A stretch of 64,000 nucleotides of DNA. Origin: Leifsonia sp. ZF2019. GTDB lineage: Bacteria > Actinomycetota > Actinomycetes > Actinomycetales > Microbacteriaceae. The notes under the pieces are model-generated. The model was not told the origin of the DNA and did not search any database. It was given only the letters and a program-made list of their open reading frames with translations. A program made the translations under genes and the position numbers. Of the stretch, positions 59,252-64,000 are shown one piece after another (the stretch's first letter is position 1; the number at the start of each line of letters is the position of its first letter). Location: the NCBI RefSeq assembly GCF_019924635.1, contig NZ_CP065037.1, positions 2,418,001-2,482,000 on the forward strand, given 5' to 3'.

Positions 59252-59488
59252 ATGTCGACGATCACTTCGGAGAATGATGCGGTTGACGAGCTCGCTTCGG
59301 GTCCGCAACTGACTGCTGCGGACCGTTGCGACAGCTGCGGAGCACAGGCCTACATCCGCGTCGTCGTGAACAACGGGGAGCTCCTCTTCTGCGCCCACCA
59401 CGGCAAGAAGCACCAGGAGAAGCTGTCCGAGATCGCGCACAGCTGGCACGACGAGAGCGCCCGCCTGTTCGAAGAGCAGCGCGCGTAA
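59252..59488 (+). CDS. DUF7455 small zinc-ribbon-like protein
   Basis: The 78-residue protein has CDSCGAQAYIRVVVNNGELL then FCAHHGKKH, a C-x2-C and C-x2-H metal site typical of this actinobacterial family, and a helical C-terminus. Function unknown; it is conserved next to parE and the main sigma factor in the phylum. A strong GAAAGGAG ribosome site precedes the ATG. Confidence 0.88.
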   Translation: MSTITSENDAVDELASGPQLTAADRCDSCGAQAYIRVVVNNGELLFCAHHGKKHQEKLSEIAHSWHDESARLFEEQRA

Positions 59489-59524
59489 CGCGATCGCGTC
59501 GCGACCCGCGAGGCTGACCGGACG

Positions 59525-60238
59525 ATGACCGCAGGGCACGGCGTGCACAGGCGCGCCACCATCGACCTGTCCGTCGTCCGCTCGACCGCAGCGGCCCTCA
59601 CCGCATCGCTCCACGACTCCACCGCCGATCTCCGCGCCGACGCGTACGGACACGGGCTCATCCCCGTCGCCCGTGCGCTGTCGGAGGCGGGGGTCGGCGG
59701 TTTCGTCGTCTCCCGCGTCGAGGATGCGGCGGCTCTGGCCGACGATGGCGTCGCGGCTCGCGTCACCGTCGGCGGACCGCCACCGGACGCGCCGTCGCTG
59801 CTCGGTCCCGAGCTCTTCGGCCTCGAGCCCCGCGTCCCTGCGCCGCCGGCCATGCGTCTCGAGGGAGAGATCATCGCCGTGAAGCGCGTCGCGGCCGACC
59901 GGGGCGTCTCCTACGGCTACACCTACCGGACCTCCCGCCCCTCGACGCTCGTGCTGGTGGCCCTCGGCTACGCGGACGGCGTCCTCCGCCTCGCCTCGAA
60001 CAAGGCGCCGGTCCAGGTCGGTGCCACACGCGGCCGGGTGACCGGCCGGATCGCGATGGACCAGTTCGTCGTCGACATCGGCGATGGCGCCGCTTCCCCC
60101 GGTGACCCTGTCGTGCTCTTCGGCGATCCGGCGGCAGGCGAACCGGGCGTGCTCGACTGGTCCGACGCGATCGGCGTGTCCGCCGCCGTGATCACAAGCC
60201 GGCTGGGCCGGCGTATCGAGAGGCTCTACCGCGCATGA
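59525..60238 (+). CDS. Short alanine racemase-like subunit, C-terminal tyrosine kept, PLP lysine lost
   Basis: The 237-residue protein begins like an alanine racemase (RRATIDLSVVRSTAAAL) but the PLP-lysine motif reads LRADAYGHG with Arg37 in place of Lys. About five beta-alpha units of the barrel are missing: from TVGGPPPDAP it jumps to LLGPELFGLEP. The C-terminal domain is complete, with the catalytic Tyr130 in DRGVSYGYTYRTSR, VALGYADGVLRLASN and GRIAMDQFVVDIG. Alone it cannot hold PLP by a Schiff base. Its stop overlaps the next gene's ATG by 4 bases, and that gene has the lysine but lacks this tyrosine, so the two probably form one active site. Confidence 0.85.
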   Translation: MTAGHGVHRRATIDLSVVRSTAAALTASLHDSTADLRADAYGHGLIPVARALSEAGVGGFVVSRVEDAAALADDGVAARVTVGGPPPDAPSLLGPELFGLEPRVPAPPAMRLEGEIIAVKRVAADRGVSYGYTYRTSRPSTLVLVALGYADGVLRLASNKAPVQVGATRGRVTGRIAMDQFVVDIGDGAASPGDPVVLFGDPAAGEPGVLDWSDAIGVSAAVITSRLGRRIERLYRA

Positions 60239-61311
60239 CGATCGTCGACGCCATCGCCGAGCCGTTGCCACGCGCGGTCATCGATCTCGCGGCCCTCCGG
60301 CGCAACGTCTCCCACCTGGCATCCATCGCCGCTCCGGCGGAGGTCATGCTCGCCGTCAAGGCCGACGCGTACGGCCACGGCTTGCTGCCGATCGCGGAGG
60401 CGGGACTCGAGGCCGGGGCCACCTCACTCGCCGTTCTCGAGGTCCCCGCCGGGCTGGTCCTCCGGCGGGCGGGAGTCACCGCTCCCCTGCTCGCCTGGCT
60501 GCACGGCCAGGACACGGACTGGCGCGCGGCGATCGAGAACGACATCGAGCTGGGGGTCTCCGCGGTCTGGCAGCTCGAAGGGATCGCCGCCGCGGCCGCC
60601 GACCGGCCGGCCGTCGTCCATCTCAAGGTCGACACCGGCCTGAGCCGCAACGGCGCGACGCGCGAGGACTGGCCGGCGCTCGTCGACACCGCGCTCGCGC
60701 TGCAGGAGCGCGGCCTCCTGCGCGTCCGCGCCGCGTGGTCGCACCTGGCGGACGCCTCCCTCGAAGAGGACAGGCGGGCGCTCGGAGAGTTCCACGAGGC
60801 CGTCGCCGAGGCGGAGGCGCGCGGTGCCGTGTTCGAGATCCTCCACCTGGCTGCGAGCTCCGCGGGAATCCGGATGCCGGAAGCACGCTTCGACCTCGTG
60901 CGGTTCGGTATCGCCGCCTACGGATTCTCCCCCTTCGATGACGCCACCGGCGCCGAGCTCGGGCTCGTCCCCGTGATGCGCCTCGAGGCCCCCGTCACCG
61001 ACATCCACGTCGGCGGCACCACACGGGTACGCATCGGCATCGGCTTCGGCGACGGTGTCCCGACGCTGGGGATCGCAAAGTCGTCCGTGCAGCTGGCCGG
61101 CCACCGATGCCCGGTGATCGAGGTCGCCGCGGACTCGATGCTGGTCGACGCGGGCGACGCGCGCGTGCGCGTCGGCGACACCGCCGTCCTGTTCGGGCCC
61201 GGCGACCACGGCGAGGCCACCGCGGAGACCTGGGCCGACTGGGCCGAGACGATCGCCGACGAGATGATCACGGGAGTCGCCGCGCGCGTCCCCCGGGTGT
61301 ACGTCGGCTAG
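60235..61311 (+). CDS. alr: Alanine racemase, barrel subunit with PLP lysine; tyrosine segment missing
   Basis: Alr makes D-alanine for peptidoglycan. The 358-residue protein has the barrel: Lys42 in LAVKADAYGHGLLP, DTGLSRNGAT with the pyridine-ring Arg, HLAASSAGIRMPE and the Arg in FDLVRFGIAAYG. In the C-terminal domain the usual VSYGxTYxT stretch, which supplies the second catalytic base, is missing: MRLEAPVTDIHVGG runs straight to TTRVRIGIGFGDGVP. The MDQ motif is ADS. By itself a homodimer would lack the tyrosine. The preceding short gene supplies exactly that part. ATGA overlap with it. Confidence 0.88.
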   Translation: MTIVDAIAEPLPRAVIDLAALRRNVSHLASIAAPAEVMLAVKADAYGHGLLPIAEAGLEAGATSLAVLEVPAGLVLRRAGVTAPLLAWLHGQDTDWRAAIENDIELGVSAVWQLEGIAAAAADRPAVVHLKVDTGLSRNGATREDWPALVDTALALQERGLLRVRAAWSHLADASLEEDRRALGEFHEAVAEAEARGAVFEILHLAASSAGIRMPEARFDLVRFGIAAYGFSPFDDATGAELGLVPVMRLEAPVTDIHVGGTTRVRIGIGFGDGVPTLGIAKSSVQLAGHRCPVIEVAADSMLVDAGDARVRVGDTAVLFGPGDHGEATAETWADWAETIADEMITGVAARVPRVYVG

Positions 61312-62024
61312 AGCGAGACGCCCAGCCGCTCGGCGATGGCGCGCCGCGCGTTCGTCGCGTAGCGGTCCACCCGCTCCGTCTGTGGGACCGGTGGCAGCTC
61401 GCCCCGCAGTGCCGTCGCGAGCAGGAGATCCGCCAGCGCGGGGTTCATCGGGAGGACCGGACCGTGCAGGTGCGTGCCGATCGCCGCGCCGACGGTCACG
61501 CCTTCGACGGAACCGTCGTTCCCCGTCCCGCTGAGCACGCGGCCCAGCGGTTCGCCGCCCTCGAGCTCGGTCCGCGCCGAGTGGTTCTCGAATCCGGCCA
61601 GCGTCCCGGTCTCCGCCGTGCGCACGACGATCTCGCCGACGTGGCGGGCACTGCCGAGCACGGCGCGGCTCGGGAACACTCCGGCGCCGGCGAGCGTCTC
61701 GCCGTCCGGAGTGACCAGCTCGCGGCCGAGCAGCTGCCAGCCGCCGGACACGGCGAGGATCGGCACGCCGGCATCGCGCCAGTCGCGCAGGCGGCCCGCG
61801 ATGTTCACCACGTCCGCGTGGACCGCGCGCTGTGCGGAGAGCGGTCCGGAGCCGATGTGCACGATGTCCACGCTCGCGGGCAGATCGGCTCCGGGCGTGT
61901 GGGTGACGACCTCGGTCTCGACGCCGCGCCAGTGGGCGCGTTCGGCGAGGGCGAGCACATTGCCGGCGTCGCCGTTGATCCCCAGCTCGCGCGGGTACAG
62001 GTGCAGGATGCGCAGCACGCTCAC
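61308..62024 (-). CDS. gatD: GatD-like amidotransferase subunit with Ser in place of the Cys nucleophile
   Basis: GatD is the glutaminase partner of MurT in amidation of lipid II D-Glu. The 238-residue protein is clearly of this family (ILHLYPRELGINGDAGNVLAL, THLHGPVLPMNPALADLLL) but the nucleophile elbow reads ILAVSGGWQLLG: Ser93 replaces Cys. There is no cysteine anywhere in the protein. The His in THLHGP is kept. Start GTG at 62024 overlaps the MurT stop by 4 bases. It converges with alr, overlapping its end by 4 bases. Confidence 0.87.
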   Translation of the reverse strand: MSVLRILHLYPRELGINGDAGNVLALAERAHWRGVETEVVTHTPGADLPASVDIVHIGSGPLSAQRAVHADVVNIAGRLRDWRDAGVPILAVSGGWQLLGRELVTPDGETLAGAGVFPSRAVLGSARHVGEIVVRTAETGTLAGFENHSARTELEGGEPLGRVLSGTGNDGSVEGVTVGAAIGTHLHGPVLPMNPALADLLLATALRGELPPVPQTERVDRYATNARRAIAERLGVSL

Positions 62025-63295
62025 CGCTCGCCGCCTTCCAGGTCGAGGAATCCGAGCTGCTTGCGGATCAGCATCATCTGCTCGTAGTTGACGATCATGG
62101 TCTTGGTGCCGTGCGCGGGCTTCGGGAGGGCGAGGAAGGCCGCGAGAGCCGGCTTCAGCTCGGGCACCACCTGGTGCACCGGAATGCCCGCGTACGCGAA
62201 CCGGGTGGCGAACTGCCACGCCTTGGTCCCCGAGACGACGTCGACCTGCTCCAGCTTCGAGAGGTCGATGTCGTACACCCACGACGGGTCCGGTGTGCCC
62301 TCGTCGACCGCGACGAACACCTGCTCCGGGGACGCCGCGAGGTAGTCGAGGTTGAGCTGCAGGCTCGGCGGGTTCTTCATCATGATGATCTCGATGTCCT
62401 CGTCACCGACCCGTAAGGTCTCCCCGCGCCCATAGACGGTGCGGAGCGAGGCCATCGCCGCGACGACCGCCGTCGACCGGAACCGGTCGCCGAGCAGCCG
62501 TCGCGCCAGCGCCGTGGCGCCGGCGGCGTCGACAGCGTAGTGCAGCCCGCGCGCCGGAAGCCCGATGCGGACGTTCTCCCCGCCGATCGTGAGCTGGGCG
62601 CTCTGCGTCTCGAGGGCCGAGACGAACACCGCGGGCACTGGCAGGGCGCCGGCGGCGACCCCGCTGAGGTCTTTCACGTTCGCGAGGCCGTTGGGCGCCG
62701 CCTCGATGATCGAGGGCGCGACGGCGAATGTCGAGACATCGCGGCCGCCGGCGGCGAGGTCGGCCCCGATGCGCGACAGGCTGTCGTCGTCGGCGTTCAC
62801 CACCACGAACTCGGACGAGGTCTCGGCGATGGACCGCAGCATCCCCACGACGCGCGTGGGCTCGAAGAAGCGGTTGAGCTGGTCGATCTGCACGTTGAGC
62901 AGCAGCGAACCCCGTGGCTTCAGCAGTGTGGCGAGATCGACGCCGTAGGCCTCGTCGACCTCGATCACACCGACGTCTCCGCGCACATAGCCGTCGAGCG
63001 GAACGTCCGCGAGCAACGCCGAGGCGATGCCCTGCGGGAGGTTGCCGCCGGACGGATTCGTGAACACCTCGAGACCGTGCTCACGCAGGATGGCCGTGAG
63101 CATGTTGGTGGTCGTCGACTTGCCGTTGGAGCCGGAGACGAAGACCACGCCGAGCGGCAGCCGGCTGACAGCGCGCTCCAGGAACGTCGGTGCGATCGCG
63201 AGCGCGACCCGGCCGGGCACCGCCGACCCCCCGCCGCGCAGGCGCAGGAGCCAGCGGGCGAGGCGGCCGGCGACGACCGCCAAACGATAGCGCAC
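62021..63295 (-). CDS. murT: MurT-like Mur ligase, zinc-ribbon cysteines absent
   Basis: MurT activates the D-Glu alpha-carboxyl of lipid II. The 424-residue protein keeps the ligase parts: P-loop VSGSNGKSTTTNML, FTNPSGGNLPQGIASAL, VIEVDEAYGVD, and the DUF1727 C-terminus (DPSWVYDIDLSKLEQ, LKPALAAFLALP). The four cysteines of the usual zinc ribbon in the central domain are absent; the whole protein has no Cys. KNPAG is changed to KNPPS. Start ATG 63295, 4 bases from the sigma factor stop region. Pairs with GatD (4-base overlap). Confidence 0.87.
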   Translation of the reverse strand: MRYRLAVVAGRLARWLLRLRGGGSAVPGRVALAIAPTFLERAVSRLPLGVVFVSGSNGKSTTTNMLTAILREHGLEVFTNPSGGNLPQGIASALLADVPLDGYVRGDVGVIEVDEAYGVDLATLLKPRGSLLLNVQIDQLNRFFEPTRVVGMLRSIAETSSEFVVVNADDDSLSRIGADLAAGGRDVSTFAVAPSIIEAAPNGLANVKDLSGVAAGALPVPAVFVSALETQSAQLTIGGENVRIGLPARGLHYAVDAAGATALARRLLGDRFRSTAVVAAMASLRTVYGRGETLRVGDEDIEIIMMKNPPSLQLNLDYLAASPEQVFVAVDEGTPDPSWVYDIDLSKLEQVDVVSGTKAWQFATRFAYAGIPVHQVVPELKPALAAFLALPKPAHGTKTMIVNYEQMMLIRKQLGFLDLEGGER

Positions 63296-63299
63296 CGGT

Positions 63300-64000
<701 letters not shown>

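Overview
The window is a high-GC chromosomal segment from an actinobacterium. The best fit is Microbacteriaceae, Leifsonia or a close relative. The reasons are the gene order pdxS-pdxT-yebC-ruvCAB-yajC-secD, the actinobacterial uncharacterised families DUF3000, DUF3093, DUF3159, DUF3710, DUF4193 and DUF7455, SepH, a CtpE-type ATPase, frequent GTG starts, and several genes whose -10 box sits where a leaderless mRNA would need it. The genus is an inference.

Layout. 1-9.2 kb: a minus-strand run of pyridoxal phosphate (PLP) synthesis (pdxS, pdxT), a C39-like protease, yebC, ruvC, ruvA, ruvB, yajC and secD (cut by the window edge), facing a divergent MocR regulator and pdxY. 9.2-12.4 kb: a HIT-family protein, thrS and a GNAT acetyltransferase. 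12.4-17.4 kb: an accessory stretch of small unknown genes and decayed duplicates, namely a LuxR remnant, two gene/remnant pairs, and a translationally coupled lipoprotein/membrane-protein operon whose last gene carries an in-frame TAG. It ends at a tRNA cluster (Val-GAC, Cys, Gly on minus; Val-CAC on plus). 18-24 kb: two PLP-dependent sulfur amino acid enzymes, a lone MazF-like protein and two ammonium transporter-family genes, one of them without the pore histidines. 24.2-25.2 kb: an IS5-family element inserted exactly at the zapE stop codon. 25-31 kb: zapE, sseA-sufE, a hydrolase, DUF3000 and an RNase D. 31-39.5 kb: a fadA-fadB beta-oxidation operon, a TetR/beta-galactosidase divergon and a MerR/aldo-keto reductase pair. 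39.5-41.5 kb: an AT-richer ABC transporter operon that looks transferred. 41.6-51 kb: dxs, acnA, ctpE, DUF3159, DUF3710 and dut. 51-59 kb: DUF3093, DUF4193, sepH, a phosphatase, and a topoisomerase IV pair (parC, parE) that converge. 59-64 kb: DUF7455, two alanine racemase-like genes, gatD, murT and the main sigma factor (cut by the window edge).

The most unusual part is 59.5-63.3 kb. Two adjacent, overlapping racemase genes have lost complementary halves of the active site: the short one lacks the PLP lysine but keeps the C-terminal tyrosine, and the long one keeps the lysine but lacks the tyrosine segment. Together they read like an obligate heterodimeric alanine racemase. Next to them is a MurT/GatD pair with no cysteine in either protein, so the GatD nucleophile and the MurT zinc ribbon are both gone. 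In a family whose B-type peptidoglycan cross-links through the alpha-carboxyl of D-Glu, this suggests a repurposed ligase rather than an amidation complex.

Other themes are long GC-rich hairpins with a shared arm between convergent genes, perfect palindromes that look like operators, and an iron-box-like site before aconitase.
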